Assembly: GCF_021484805.1 (NCBI RefSeq)
Contig: NZ_CP090557.1
Coordinates: 2,120,001 to 2,184,000 of the forward strand
Direction: 5' to 3'
DNA from: Tellurirhabdus bombi
GTDB taxonomy: Bacteria; Bacteroidota; Bacteroidia; Cytophagales; Spirosomataceae
Length of the DNA stretch: 64,000 nt
The notes below the pieces were generated by a model. It had not been told where the DNA came from. It searched no databases and saw nothing but the letters and a program-made list of their open reading frames with translations. The translations under genes and the position numbers were made by a program. Shown in pieces: positions 27,071 to 36,556 of the stretch (its first letter is position 1; each line of letters starts with the position of its first letter).

Positions 27071-27108
27071 CCCCTAAAAAAGAAGTCAGCCTTTTTTAGG
27101 GGCTGACT
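27071..27108. terminator. Overlapping alternative hairpins between convergent operons
   Basis: Two perfect inverted repeats share bases. CCCCTAAAAAAG (27071-27082) pairs with CTTTTTTAGGGG (27091-27102). AGTCAGCC (27084-27091) pairs with GGCTGACT (27101-27108). They cannot form together. On the minus strand the second stem is followed by TCTTTTTT, a proper terminator for the GH43 operon; the first stem suits the plus-strand DinB operon. Confidence 0.65.
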
Positions 27109-27149
27109 AATTAGAAGATAGGAAATAAGTTAACGTTATTTATGCTGGC

Positions 27150-28148
27150 TCATTGCTCCGCTGCTAACAGCGGCCAGCCGTCTGAATCCCAGTTCATTTT
27201 CTGAATGAGCAGTTTGGATTTGCCGCCGTCGGCTGCGTCGTACCCGTGAAAAACCAGGTAATCTGTGCCATTGAAGGTATAGGCAGAATTATGGCCTACG
27301 CCGTGCCAATTTTTGTCGCCCTGCAACACCAGAGTCCCGCCACCGAGTACCATCTTTTTTCCCTCCCGATCAACATAAGGACCTGTGATTTTGTCGGCCC
27401 GGCCTACCACAATTTTGTAGGTGCTGTTCGGTCCTTTGCAGCAGAGATCGAACGAGGCAAACAAGTAATACCGATTATCCTTTTTGAAGATGAAAGGGGC
27501 TTCAATCGCACTGTCGTTAACAAGCCCATTGGGACCTTCGCTGCGTTTGCGGCTGGCGATGGTGTACCATTCCTGAGGCTCGGCAACAGCGGTAAGGTCG
27601 TCGCGCAGCTGAACGAGTTTAAGCCCACCCCAGAAAGAACCGTAGCTCAGCCAGGGCTTCCCCGCTTCGTCAAACTGAAGGTTCGGATCAATCGCATTCC
27701 AATCGTCCCGGCCCGGTATTGATTGAATGATTTTGCCGACATCTTCCCATTTGTAGTCGGGTGAGGCTGGATTGAGCGTTTTATTGGTGACCAGACCGAT
27801 GCAGGACGTGTTTTTGCCAAACGCCGATACTGAATAAAACAGGTAGTACTTTCCGTTGTGAAACGAAATGTCGGGTGCCCAAATGTGGTTCTTAAAGCTG
27901 GGAACGGCCTGAACGGCCCAAGCCGGAGCCGTTTCGAACACGGGTTTTTCTCGCTGCCAGTTTTGTTGGTCTTTGGAAGACCAGACGGAAATGCCCCGAC
28001 CTGTGGCAAAGAGATAATAGGTACTATCTTGCCGAATCATGACCGGATCATGGACAGAAATGCGCGGCTGGAGCACAGATTGAGCCTGTACTCCAGCAAC
28101 ACAAATCAGCGAAATAAAAAGCGTCGATAAACTTAGAACAGAGCGCAT
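27150..28148 (-). CDS. GH43 arabinan endo-1,5-alpha-L-arabinosidase-like enzyme
   Basis: A 332-residue secreted enzyme with a signal peptide (cut near GVQAQ, residue 23) and a five-bladed GH43 propeller. Catalytic residues are visible: base Asp34 in SVHDPVMI, pKa modulator Asp154 in WNAIDPN, and acid Glu216 in SAIEAPFIF. The HIWAPDISFHNGKYYLFYS segment is typical of the arabinanase subgroup. It probably cuts alpha-1,5-arabinan in the periplasm. It is the last gene of the SusC-SusD operon, 10 bp after the DUF3823 gene, and the only hydrolase in the locus. Confidence 0.9.
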   Translation of the reverse strand: MRSVLSLSTLFISLICVAGVQAQSVLQPRISVHDPVMIRQDSTYYLFATGRGISVWSSKDQQNWQREKPVFETAPAWAVQAVPSFKNHIWAPDISFHNGKYYLFYSVSAFGKNTSCIGLVTNKTLNPASPDYKWEDVGKIIQSIPGRDDWNAIDPNLQFDEAGKPWLSYGSFWGGLKLVQLRDDLTAVAEPQEWYTIASRKRSEGPNGLVNDSAIEAPFIFKKDNRYYLFASFDLCCKGPNSTYKIVVGRADKITGPYVDREGKKMVLGGGTLVLQGDKNWHGVGHNSAYTFNGTDYLVFHGYDAADGGKSKLLIQKMNWDSDGWPLLAAEQ

Positions 28149-28158
28149 AGCGACCTAA

Positions 28159-28830
28159 TTATATTTTCTGAACAGGTGTATACAGCAACTCAGCAATACC
28201 GACCGTTTTGACCCCGATGCGGACGTAAAGGGGCGTGCGATTGGCAATAGCCGCGGGTAATGTATAATTAAACGTCAGATTTTTGGTCAAATCAGCCAGC
28301 GCGGTTCCTGTCAAGTTGATATTCCCCGCGTTGTTATTCGCGTCGACAAACTGAGTCGTGCCCACGTAGAGTGTTACCCGCTCAATAGCCCGCGTAGTTG
28401 ACACCGGATCAACCTTACAGGTGGCTGTTAGGTTGGTGGTGTTGCGCTGGAACGTCTGATTGCGCAGGGCGTAGTAGGGTTGAACAGGCACGTCAACGGT
28501 AACGGAACCGCGTACCTGCACCGGAATCGTATCCGTGTTATCAACCCAGGGCCCATTACCGCGCAGACGGACTAATTTATAATCGCCATCGAACAGAGAA
28601 GCTGAAAACGAACCATCCTGCGCCACGTAAACCGGAATCTTCGTGAATAACTGATAACCGCGTTGCCACAATTCCAGCTGAACGCCGTTGGTGCGAACAC
28701 CAACGGGTTGATCCTGGTAGATGACGCGCCCGCTCAAGGTTGATTTAGGAGGTTCGTAATTATCTTTTTCGCAGGCAACCAGAAAGCTGCTAACGGCCAG
28801 CATGATAAATGGAAAAATGCGTACGTTCAT
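28159..28830 (-). CDS. DUF3823 lipoprotein
   Basis: A 223-residue lipoprotein (FLVAC, Cys20). Residues about 30-125 form a DUF3823-type beta domain (STLSGRVIYQDQPVGVRTNGVQLELWQ, then GSFSASLFDGDYKLVRL), and a second beta domain follows (about 125-223). In Bacteroidota, DUF3823 genes regularly follow susD, and the proteins are thought to be surface glycan-binding lipoproteins like SusE/SusF. The start is 9 bp after the susD stop. Confidence 0.85.
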   Translation of the reverse strand: MNVRIFPFIMLAVSSFLVACEKDNYEPPKSTLSGRVIYQDQPVGVRTNGVQLELWQRGYQLFTKIPVYVAQDGSFSASLFDGDYKLVRLRGNGPWVDNTDTIPVQVRGSVTVDVPVQPYYALRNQTFQRNTTNLTATCKVDPVSTTRAIERVTLYVGTTQFVDANNNAGNINLTGTALADLTKNLTFNYTLPAAIANRTPLYVRIGVKTVGIAELLYTPVQKI

Positions 28831-28839
28831 GGCTTTTTA

Positions 28840-30687
28840 TCAATGAAATGGATTTCTGACAATTTTAGGGTTATTGTTAATAACGGTCTGATCAATGGAT
28901 GAATAATAGTTACCCAACTGAAACAGGCGAGGGGCCCGGAAGCGGGGAGCAACCATTTTGACAAAGACGTACTTGCCATCCCGTGCCGGATCGCCGGGGC
29001 GAATAACCCGGTAAGGGTACAACGCATACATCGTTGTATTCGGATTGCTTGGGCTACCATTCCAGATTTCGTGAGCAATCCGCCAGCGTTTCAAATCCCA
29101 GACACGGTGATCCTCAAAGGCCAGTTCAACCCGGCGTTCATTCTGAAGGCGCTGGATGGTCAGCGTTTTCAGGCTGTTAGCTGGAAATCCCGCCCGTTCG
29201 CGTAGCCGATTGACGTAGGTCAAGGCATCTGCTGTTTGGCCTAATTCGAGGGCTGCTTCTGACGCATTAAGCAAGATTTCGCCTAAACGGAACCGAACCC
29301 ACCAAAGGTCACTCCGGATACCCCGCGTACTGGACAAGGGGGTTGGATCAATGTATTTCCGTAAATAAAACCCTGTGTTTGATACCTCGGTCTGGGAACG
29401 CTGCGGTCCTGATGAACCTGTTAGTAGGCGACCGTCCGTATGAACCGCCCCCAGCGTATTGGATTCGATGGTTTGATACGTGCTCCCGTTCCAAACCATG
29501 ACACCCGCCTGAATCTGTACTTCGGCCCCTTTGAACGACGTACCCGGATAGATAACCGTGCCATAGAGCCGCGCGTCCTTATTGGCGAAGATGTCGCTGA
29601 GGTTGTTGTAATAAATAAAATCCTTATCGTCGGCAGTCCGGTTTTTCAACTCGCCTGAACTTCCATCGAGGTATTCATACGCTTCCACCAAATTTAGCGC
29701 GGGGGTTACGTTTGACGAGCTCAGGTTGTCTTCCCGAATGTTCCGGGCAATGTTGTCGTAGCTAAACGAATGCCGTTTGTCCTTCGCCGTAAGAAAATCC
29801 TTCGCCATGATCACCTCCTGGTTGTTGATTTTCTTCGTAATCGCATCGAAGAAATTCTCGCCCAGGTTCGGGTTCGCGCGGTACAGCGAATATGAACCCG
29901 AATTGATGATTTCTTTGGAAGCTTCCAGCGCCTTTGTGTAATATTCATTAGCCCGGGACGCCGGAATACCAACTTCACCACCGGGTAATGTGATAGGCGC
30001 CGCCATCAGGTTGTTGTATTTAGCAATTGAGGCGGCGTAGAGCATGGCTCGGCTTTTCAGCGCCATAGCGGTAAACTTATTGGCGCGGGTATTACTGCCC
30101 GTATTGCCAAGATCATTTTTAATCGCATCTAGTTCGCTAGCAATAAAATCATAAACGGCTTCTTCTTTAGCACGCGGCTGCTGCAATGGCGATGGATCAC
30201 CACTGAAGTCATAAATGAGTTGTTGCGTTACTAGGGGCACGCCACCCATGCGCTTAACCAACTCAAAATACTGGTAAGCCCGCAGGAAGCGTAGTTCCGC
30301 CGAAAACTGGGTTTTCTGCGGAGCAGTCAGGGTCGTGCCGTAGGTCTGGATATTTTCAAGCGCCAGGTTAATGTCCCGGATTAAACCATAATCCCAAAGT
30401 CTCCAGCGATCGAAAGGATAGGAAATGATGTTGTTACGAGCATCATCATTTCCCGACCAAGTGGCTTCGTCATAAGCGGCGTATTCCTGCCAGCCAATGT
30501 CGGGCTGCGAGTGAGCTGGTAAACGGTCGTAGTAATTGGCCAGTAGCCCTGTAATTAAGGTAACGTCGTTCCAGACCTGGTTTTCCAGGATAATATTGGG
30601 TGGCTGTCGTTCCAGCCAATCTTCCTTACAGGCAGACGTAGAAAGAGCCAGGGCAGCAGCGAGAATATAGGAATGAATTCGTTTCAT
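28840..30687 (-). CDS. SusD/RagB family outer-membrane nutrient-binding lipoprotein
   Basis: A 615-residue lipoprotein (STSAC, Cys20). It has the SusD N-terminal region (LERQPPNIILENQVWNDVTLITGLL), TPR-like segments such as AELRFLRAYQYFELVKRMGGVPLV, and the C-terminal RagB motifs VRFRLGEILLNASEAALELG and LQNERRVELAFEDHRVWDLKRW. It forms the lid of the adjacent SusC transporter and binds oligosaccharide at the cell surface. It begins 14 bp after the SusC stop. Confidence 0.95.
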   Translation of the reverse strand: MKRIHSYILAAALALSTSACKEDWLERQPPNIILENQVWNDVTLITGLLANYYDRLPAHSQPDIGWQEYAAYDEATWSGNDDARNNIISYPFDRWRLWDYGLIRDINLALENIQTYGTTLTAPQKTQFSAELRFLRAYQYFELVKRMGGVPLVTQQLIYDFSGDPSPLQQPRAKEEAVYDFIASELDAIKNDLGNTGSNTRANKFTAMALKSRAMLYAASIAKYNNLMAAPITLPGGEVGIPASRANEYYTKALEASKEIINSGSYSLYRANPNLGENFFDAITKKINNQEVIMAKDFLTAKDKRHSFSYDNIARNIREDNLSSSNVTPALNLVEAYEYLDGSSGELKNRTADDKDFIYYNNLSDIFANKDARLYGTVIYPGTSFKGAEVQIQAGVMVWNGSTYQTIESNTLGAVHTDGRLLTGSSGPQRSQTEVSNTGFYLRKYIDPTPLSSTRGIRSDLWWVRFRLGEILLNASEAALELGQTADALTYVNRLRERAGFPANSLKTLTIQRLQNERRVELAFEDHRVWDLKRWRIAHEIWNGSPSNPNTTMYALYPYRVIRPGDPARDGKYVFVKMVAPRFRAPRLFQLGNYYSSIDQTVINNNPKIVRNPFH

Positions 30688-30701
30688 GAGCTTAAAGAAG
30701 G

Positions 30702-33700
30702 TTAGAACGTTACGTTGAAGCCAGCGTTGTATAGTCGTTGTTGTGGGTAAACCAGCGCGCCGTTCGAGGAAATTTCAGGATCAATACCGAATTGTTTCAC
30801 GTTGTCAAGCGTCAGCATATTGGTGCCGTTGACGTATACTTTCATGTTCGATACCCCGAACTTCTTAGTGAGCGATACCGGCAGGGTATAACCCAGCTCT
30901 AGATTCCGCAGGCGGATGTAGCGAACGTTGGTCGTCCAGAAATCGCTCCGGCGGGTGAAGTTGACGTGGCTGGTGAAGTCTTTCCGAGTGGCCGGATACG
31001 TGCCCGCTACCCAAGGACTGTCTGGGTTGAACGGATCGGTCCGGTGCCAGCGATCTTCGAGCATGTAGTCAGGTGAGGTTCCGTTATTTTGGAACGGAAT
31101 CTTCATTTCCACTTCCCGACGGAATGACTGCAGTGTGGCTCCGGCAAAATCGGCCTGGATCGTGAATCCTTTGTAACCCAGGTTAATGCTTCCTCCAAAG
31201 CTCAGGTATGGGTTAGCGCCCTCGGCATAACCAATGGGGCGTTCATCCATGCCATTGATGATGCCGTCGCCGTTGACATCCTTGTAGATGAAGTCGCCGG
31301 GGAGCATGGTCCGGTTGCCTTGTCCGTCGTTGTCAATCTGGTAGTCGCTGATTTCCTGCTGCGACTGAAAGCGTCCCATTACCTGGTAACCCCAGTTGGT
31401 GCTAGCCCAGCGTTCGACCGTAGAATTGCGGTATTCATCCCAGGAGTTACCGAAACGAGGCTTGTAGGGTTGCAGGTTTCTCAACCGGGCGAAGGTCGCG
31501 TTACCGCTAATGGAGAAATTGATGTCCCGTACTTTTCCCTGGTAGGTCAGTACCCCTTCCAAACCACGCTGGGTGTCCGAATTCAAGTTATCGTTAGGCA
31601 AAGTGTAACCTACCTCGCTCGGCAGCAACACGTCGTAGCGGGCGGCAGGTAAGCCCGTCCGTTTCCGCTCAAATATGTCGAATTGGCCAGATAACTTTGA
31701 GTTCAGAACGGCGAAATCAATCCCCACATTTTGCGACGTATTGGTCACCCACGAAAGCGTTGTGATGGGCAGACCACGGGGGCGCAGACCGATAACGTAA
31801 TTGCCATTGAAGATGGCGCTGCCCTGGAGGAAGTTATAACCCGGTAAGTAGCTGAACGGAGAGACAATAAAGTTATCGTTTAGCAGATCGCTACCCGTTC
31901 GCCCATACGAAGCTCTCAGTTTCAACTCGTTAATGAATGGAACTTTTTCCTTCATGAAGGACTCTTCGCTGATCCGCCAGCCGACCGATGCGCCGGGGAA
32001 GAAACCATACCGTTTGCCAGGCGCGAACAAAAACGAACCATCGTAACGACCTAAGGCTTCAAGCAGATACCGTTGTTTGTAATTGTAATTAATCCGACCA
32101 ATATATCCGGCACGGGCCTGTACGTTCCACTCGTCGATTAATAAATCCTGGTTTGCAAAAGACATAAGCGGGATGTAGTTGTTAGGCGGTACAGTGTGGA
32201 CAACCATGTATTTGTTATCCTGATCCGTGCGCTCGTACGCCGCCAGCGCCGAGATCCCATGCGATCCAAACTGTTTGTTGTAATTCACTTGCAACTGAGC
32301 GAAACGGTCTACAATATTCCGTTTACGCCGTTCCCGCCAGGGGTTTTGGTTCCCACCGCCCGGTACAACATTATATGTGTCCGTTTTTGGGTCGTACGTG
32401 TAGGCGTTATAGGTATACTCAAAACCATCGAAGTCGAAATTGGAGAAGTTATAGGAGTAGGTTCCTTTTACTGTCAGACCAAAATCGAAATCGTATTGCG
32501 CGTAGAAGTTGGCTTTGGCCGCCCGCCAGATTTCGCTGATCGTTCCCGTGATCTCCTTTTTATACGTTGCCGGGTTTACGTTCACGTTGTGAGTCTGGTT
32601 GATGTAATTCGGATTGTCATTGGCGTAAGGACGCTCCGTTGGCCACATGGAGAAGATACTCAGGAAGGGGTTGAAATAGTCGTCCAGGCCCGGTACACCC
32701 GTTTGAAAACGGTCTTCAATCCGACCGCTGATCTGGGTGCCCACCCGCAAGTGTTTGGTCAGGCTGGCGTCGATGTTGGCTTGAAAGTTCGTCCGATTAA
32801 AGTTATAATCCTTGATCAGGGCTTCCTGGTTTAGGTGGCTAAGCGAGAAATAATAGTTGACGCTTTCGGAGCCACCAGAGGCGCTGGCGTTCAGGTAGTA
32901 CTGCGGTACGTTGGGCCGCATAACCATGTTATAATAATCGAAGCTTTGGAATCCTTTTTCCGTGCCAACCCGCCATTTTTCCAATTCTTCGGGAGTAATG
33001 CTCGTTGTAATGCCCCGGTTTTGGTCCGACTCCGCCAGCCCCCGGACGTGTTGGTACGCATTGGCCGGACGCGGATAGCGCGTGAAGTTCTGCAACCCGT
33101 AATAACCAGAAAGGTTAATGGACGTTTTCTGACCGGCCCGACCTTTCTTCGTCGTTACCAGAACAACCCCGTTAGCTGCCCGTAGACCATAAATCGCCGC
33201 CGAACCATCTTTCAGAATCGAGATGCTCTCAATATCGTTGATACCGAGATTGTTGAACTGACCCGCGTCTGCCGTGATACCGTCAATAACGAACAGAGGC
33301 GTACCCATGTTCCGAATCTGAATGGACGTAGAAGCACCCGGACGCGCGTCGGCCTGGCGAGCGGTAATCCCCTGCACGCGACCTACCAACGCACCGGATG
33401 TAGTAGTGGCAGGTGTACGAATAATCTCATCCGCCTTCACATTCCCAACGGCCCCCGTGACCGTTCCCCGTGATTGCGTACCGTAACCAACCACAACGAC
33501 CTCGCCGAGCGTTTCGCTGTTAGCTACTAATTTGATGTTAAATTTAGCAGCGGAGCCAACGGTAGCTTCCTGCGTAACAAAGCCAACAAAACTAAAAACC
33601 AGCACCGCACTCTGGTCAGGTACCGTGATTTTAAACTGCCCTTGTGTATCGGTCGTAACCCCTTTTGTAGTTCCTTTTATCAGGACGTTCACACCGGGAA

Positions 33701-33914
33701 GACCTTCCCCTTTTTCGTCCGTAACTACGCCTGTGACCGCAATGTCAGCTAAAGTAGCGGTAGCGATGCTGCTTAAAGTTGCTTTGGGAGCGGTGTTGCC
33801 CGGGTTTTCGGAAGCATTGGCAAAGTCAGCCAGACCCAGACTCAGCGTCAGTGGAACGAGCGGAATTCTGAAAACAGACCAGACACAACTAAAAAGTAGT
33901 CTATGTTTTTTCAT
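30702..33914 (-). CDS. SusC/RagA family TonB-dependent outer-membrane transporter
   Basis: A 1070-residue SusC-type transporter with a signal region (residues 1-35), a carboxypeptidase-regulatory-like domain (about 58-130, VTGVVTDEKGEGLPGVNVLIKG), the TonB-box area LGEVVVVGYGTQSRGTVTGAV, the plug with IESISILKDGSAAIYGLRAANGVVLVTTKKG, and a 22-strand barrel ending in an aromatic GFNVTF. It imports oligosaccharides with the SusD partner; the GH43 gene suggests arabinan fragments. The gene is the first of a four-gene operon divergent from an AraC regulator. Confidence 0.95.
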   Translation of the reverse strand: MKKHRLLFSCVWSVFRIPLVPLTLSLGLADFANASENPGNTAPKATLSSIATATLADIAVTGVVTDEKGEGLPGVNVLIKGTTKGVTTDTQGQFKITVPDQSAVLVFSFVGFVTQEATVGSAAKFNIKLVANSETLGEVVVVGYGTQSRGTVTGAVGNVKADEIIRTPATTTSGALVGRVQGITARQADARPGASTSIQIRNMGTPLFVIDGITADAGQFNNLGINDIESISILKDGSAAIYGLRAANGVVLVTTKKGRAGQKTSINLSGYYGLQNFTRYPRPANAYQHVRGLAESDQNRGITTSITPEELEKWRVGTEKGFQSFDYYNMVMRPNVPQYYLNASASGGSESVNYYFSLSHLNQEALIKDYNFNRTNFQANIDASLTKHLRVGTQISGRIEDRFQTGVPGLDDYFNPFLSIFSMWPTERPYANDNPNYINQTHNVNVNPATYKKEITGTISEIWRAAKANFYAQYDFDFGLTVKGTYSYNFSNFDFDGFEYTYNAYTYDPKTDTYNVVPGGGNQNPWRERRKRNIVDRFAQLQVNYNKQFGSHGISALAAYERTDQDNKYMVVHTVPPNNYIPLMSFANQDLLIDEWNVQARAGYIGRINYNYKQRYLLEALGRYDGSFLFAPGKRYGFFPGASVGWRISEESFMKEKVPFINELKLRASYGRTGSDLLNDNFIVSPFSYLPGYNFLQGSAIFNGNYVIGLRPRGLPITTLSWVTNTSQNVGIDFAVLNSKLSGQFDIFERKRTGLPAARYDVLLPSEVGYTLPNDNLNSDTQRGLEGVLTYQGKVRDINFSISGNATFARLRNLQPYKPRFGNSWDEYRNSTVERWASTNWGYQVMGRFQSQQEISDYQIDNDGQGNRTMLPGDFIYKDVNGDGIINGMDERPIGYAEGANPYLSFGGSINLGYKGFTIQADFAGATLQSFRREVEMKIPFQNNGTSPDYMLEDRWHRTDPFNPDSPWVAGTYPATRKDFTSHVNFTRRSDFWTTNVRYIRLRNLELGYTLPVSLTKKFGVSNMKVYVNGTNMLTLDNVKQFGIDPEISSNGALVYPQQRLYNAGFNVTF

Positions 33915-34155
33915 GAATTTAGTTTGTTTTATTCTATTTTAAGGAAGGAAAAGGCATAGTAATCCTGTTATCCTAAAAAAGGATTTTTAAGATCAGGAAA
34001 TTTGTCAGAGGGCAGAAGGCCTTGTTACTAAATACGGGATGTAGATTTTACCTTAGTGGTTTCATAAGCAATTTCAAATTAGAGGTTGACTGAGACGTAT
34101 TTTTCTAAGAAAGTGAGAGAAAGATATATTTCTATTAAATCTAGAATAAGTATTA

Positions 34156-34163
34156 CAAATCTA
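34156..34163 (-). promoter_or_regulatory. Candidate -7 element of the susC operon
   Basis: Minus strand TAGATTTG fits TAnnTTTG, 242 bp upstream of the susC ATG. Long leaders are known for Sus-like operons, but no -33 match was seen. Confidence 0.3.
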
Positions 34164-34231
34164 AAATTATTCTAGCCACTACGCATGGCTTATGCTGTCA
34201 ATTATTGATACTATTTTGATGATATTTGTGA

Positions 34232-34239
34232 TAATTTTG
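34232..34239 (+). promoter_or_regulatory. Candidate -7 element of the AraC-type gene
   Basis: TAATTTTG, a match to TAnnTTTG, lies 24 bp upstream of the ATG at 34263. The surrounding TTTTG-rich sequence gives no single clear -33 box. Confidence 0.4.
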
Positions 34240-34262
34240 AGGAAATAGATGAAAGAAAAGCC

Positions 34263-35138
34263 ATGAAGAGTGCATTAAGGAAAGATTTGGAGCCTGTAAG
34301 CGGCTCTTTTGTGATTAAAGAATTGACCGAACCTTACTTTGATCCTAACTGGCATTTTCACCCGCATTACCAACTCTTTTTAGTCGAGCAGGGGACCGGC
34401 ACTCGTTTTATTGGTGATTCGATCCAGTCGTTTGATGAAGGAGACATGGTATTTCTGGGCCCTAACCTGCCCCATCTTTGGCGGAGTGACCAGCGTTACT
34501 ACGAGCGGGAGGCGAATTTGATGACCAAAGGGATTGTGATTTACTTTTCGGAAGGGTTTTTAGGGGATGCCTTTTTTGACCGGCCCGAGATGGTTTTTCT
34601 GCGTCAATTGCTTACGTATTCGCGGCGGGGGCTGGAATGGCTTGGCGAAACGCGAACCCAGATCGAAAAAGCAATGAAAGAAATGCTCGATCAGGCCGTT
34701 ACGTTCGACCGTGTGTTGTCGCTTTTGACCTTGCTGAATCAGTTGTCGCACTCCACCGAGTATCGATTCATTACCAGCGAAGGCTACAGCAACACCGTTA
34801 AGCCGTCGGAAACGAAGCGGATGCAGGTTATCCACAATTATATATTGGATAATTATCAGCAGGTGATCCAGCTAGAAACCCTGGCCGACCTGATTGGCAT
34901 GAGTCCGTCAGCTTTTTGCCGCTACTTCAAAACGCATACCAACAAGACTTTTTCCGAGTTTATATCGGAAGTGCGAGTAGGGCAGGCCTGTAAGCTGCTG
35001 ATCGACGGAAATTTGAACGTTACGGAGGTAAGTTATGAATGTGGCTTTCGAACGCTATCCAATTTTAACCGGCAGTTTAAGGACGTAACGGGACAAACAC
35101 CCTCCCAGTATAAAAAATCGTACCTAGAGCTTTTGTAA
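34263..35138 (+). CDS. AraC-family transcriptional regulator
   Basis: A 291-residue regulator with an N-terminal cupin (about 20-110: WHFHPHYQLFLVEQGTGTRFIGD, then DEGDMVFLGPNLPHLW) that probably binds a sugar. A C-terminal double helix-turn-helix follows (about 190-291: LETLADLIGMSPSAFCRYFK, then VTEVSYECGFRTLSNFNRQFKDVTGQTPSQYK). It is divergent from susC and is the likely local activator of the SusC-SusD-DUF3823-GH43 operon, in place of the hybrid two-component or ECF regulators seen in other Sus loci. Confidence 0.92.
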   Translation: MKSALRKDLEPVSGSFVIKELTEPYFDPNWHFHPHYQLFLVEQGTGTRFIGDSIQSFDEGDMVFLGPNLPHLWRSDQRYYEREANLMTKGIVIYFSEGFLGDAFFDRPEMVFLRQLLTYSRRGLEWLGETRTQIEKAMKEMLDQAVTFDRVLSLLTLLNQLSHSTEYRFITSEGYSNTVKPSETKRMQVIHNYILDNYQQVIQLETLADLIGMSPSAFCRYFKTHTNKTFSEFISEVRVGQACKLLIDGNLNVTEVSYECGFRTLSNFNRQFKDVTGQTPSQYKKSYLELL

Positions 35139-35160
35139 TGGCCAGATAGCCAGTTTTTAA

Positions 35161-36483
35161 TTAAAATATAAGAGAAAATGTGCTGCCCTGTCCCGGCGTG
35201 GAAGAGACCTTTAGAGCGCCGCCGTGGAGCTGCATAATCTGACGCGATAAGCTCAAACCAATACCTGATCCTGTCTTTTTCGTGGTGAAAAATGGAATGA
35301 AGATCCGTTCCATCGCCTCCGGCTCAATGCCCGGTCCATTGTCCGCTACCCGCACAATAATCCGACCTTCGCCCGATTGTGCCTCCAAACGAATCACCGG
35401 GTGTTCGTGGCCTTCCAGGCTTTCTGCGGCATTTTTAACGAGGTTGATCAGCACCATTTCAATTTGTCCGGCGTCCGCAAAAATCTTGAGGTGCGAGGCC
35501 GCTGTGGGAGCCAGCAACAAGATTCGGCGGTGCTGTAAATCATACTGAATCAAGTGCACAATGTGCGTGAGTAACTGCTCAACCGATACCTCAGCCAGGC
35601 GGGGTTGCGGAATAGAAGTAAAACTCCGGTAAGCCTCCACAAAGCGCATGATGCCCCGGCCCCGGTGCTCAATGGTCGTTAAGGCTTCTTTCAGGTCGGT
35701 AACAGATTCTTCCGGAGCATCAGTAAGTTCCAGATTAACAATTTGTTGCATGGTGCCTACCAGCGACACAATCGGCGTAATCGAATTCATGATTTCGTGC
35801 CGCAGTACCTTCGTCAGGTTCTGCCAGGCATCCAGTTCTTTTTGCTGAAGCTCCGTCCGAATGTTCTGAATCGAAGCAACCGTCACCGGACGTCCGCGCA
35901 AACTCACCGTAGAGCGGCGCACGGACAATTCCTGCTCCAACTGCGTATGGTAGACAACCGGAGTGCCGGGCTTGGCCGTTTGCATCACCTCAACCAGACC
36001 CGGATGGAGCGTATTCAATTCGGATAACTGTCGAAGCCGGTATGTACCCAAAAGCCGAAGCGCAGCCTGGTTCACCAACTCCACATTACCAGTGGCATCA
36101 AACGAAATCAGCCCGACTCCAACGTGCTGAACAATGGTGTTGAGGTAATGCAGGTTTGCTTCCTTATCCGCCCGGGCCTGCCGAAAGGCTTCCAATACTT
36201 CGTTAAACTGCTGGTTGAGTTCCGAAAAGCTTTCTCCCAGTTTGTTGTCGGCCTTGAAAGCCACGGCGAAATCCGAATACCGTACCGATTCCAGAAAGCG
36301 TGTGAGCTTGCGATTCAGGCTGGTGACGTAGCGGTAGAGAAAGAAAAATAAGAAACAGTTGACAACGAATAACGTAAGCAGGAGTAATGAACTGTACGAC
36401 TGAAGCCGACAATAAATCATCAGACCGACACCAATCGAAAGTAACAAAAGCCGCCAGAAAATGCCAACGCTGAAATGCTTCAT
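35161..36483 (-). CDS. Sensor histidine kinase with PAS domain (NtrY-like)
   Basis: A 440-residue kinase with two adjacent N-terminal membrane helices (about 9-25 and 31-51) joined by a very short loop, so there is almost no periplasmic sensor domain. A linker coiled region (about 55-110), a PAS domain (about 112-205, NTIVQHVGVGLISFDATGNVELVN) and the kinase core follow. His229 in KVLRHEIMN is the phosphoacceptor; MVLINLVKNAAESL is the N box, DNGPGI the G1 box, and GSGIGLSLSRQI the G2 box. It lies 73 bp downstream of the NtrC-type regulator gene on the same strand and should be its partner. Confidence 0.92.
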   Translation of the reverse strand: MKHFSVGIFWRLLLLSIGVGLMIYCRLQSYSSLLLLTLFVVNCFLFFFLYRYVTSLNRKLTRFLESVRYSDFAVAFKADNKLGESFSELNQQFNEVLEAFRQARADKEANLHYLNTIVQHVGVGLISFDATGNVELVNQAALRLLGTYRLRQLSELNTLHPGLVEVMQTAKPGTPVVYHTQLEQELSVRRSTVSLRGRPVTVASIQNIRTELQQKELDAWQNLTKVLRHEIMNSITPIVSLVGTMQQIVNLELTDAPEESVTDLKEALTTIEHRGRGIMRFVEAYRSFTSIPQPRLAEVSVEQLLTHIVHLIQYDLQHRRILLLAPTAASHLKIFADAGQIEMVLINLVKNAAESLEGHEHPVIRLEAQSGEGRIIVRVADNGPGIEPEAMERIFIPFFTTKKTGSGIGLSLSRQIMQLHGGALKVSSTPGQGSTFSLIF

Positions 36484-36556
36484 TAGAAGTTGTTAACCGC
36501 TAAACGGCCATTAGTCTTTATTAAGTACGCTTTGTACGGATAAGGTTGTAAACGCA

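Larger units (their letters stand above)
33915..34262. other. 348-bp divergent control region of the Sus locus
   Basis: An AT-rich intergenic region between susC (minus) and the AraC-type gene (plus). It holds a TAGATTTG (minus) and a TAATTTTG (plus) -7 box, listed separately, implying a susC leader of over 200 nt. A small TCCT-A6-GGA hairpin lies near 33971. No ORF was recognised. Confidence 0.5.
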
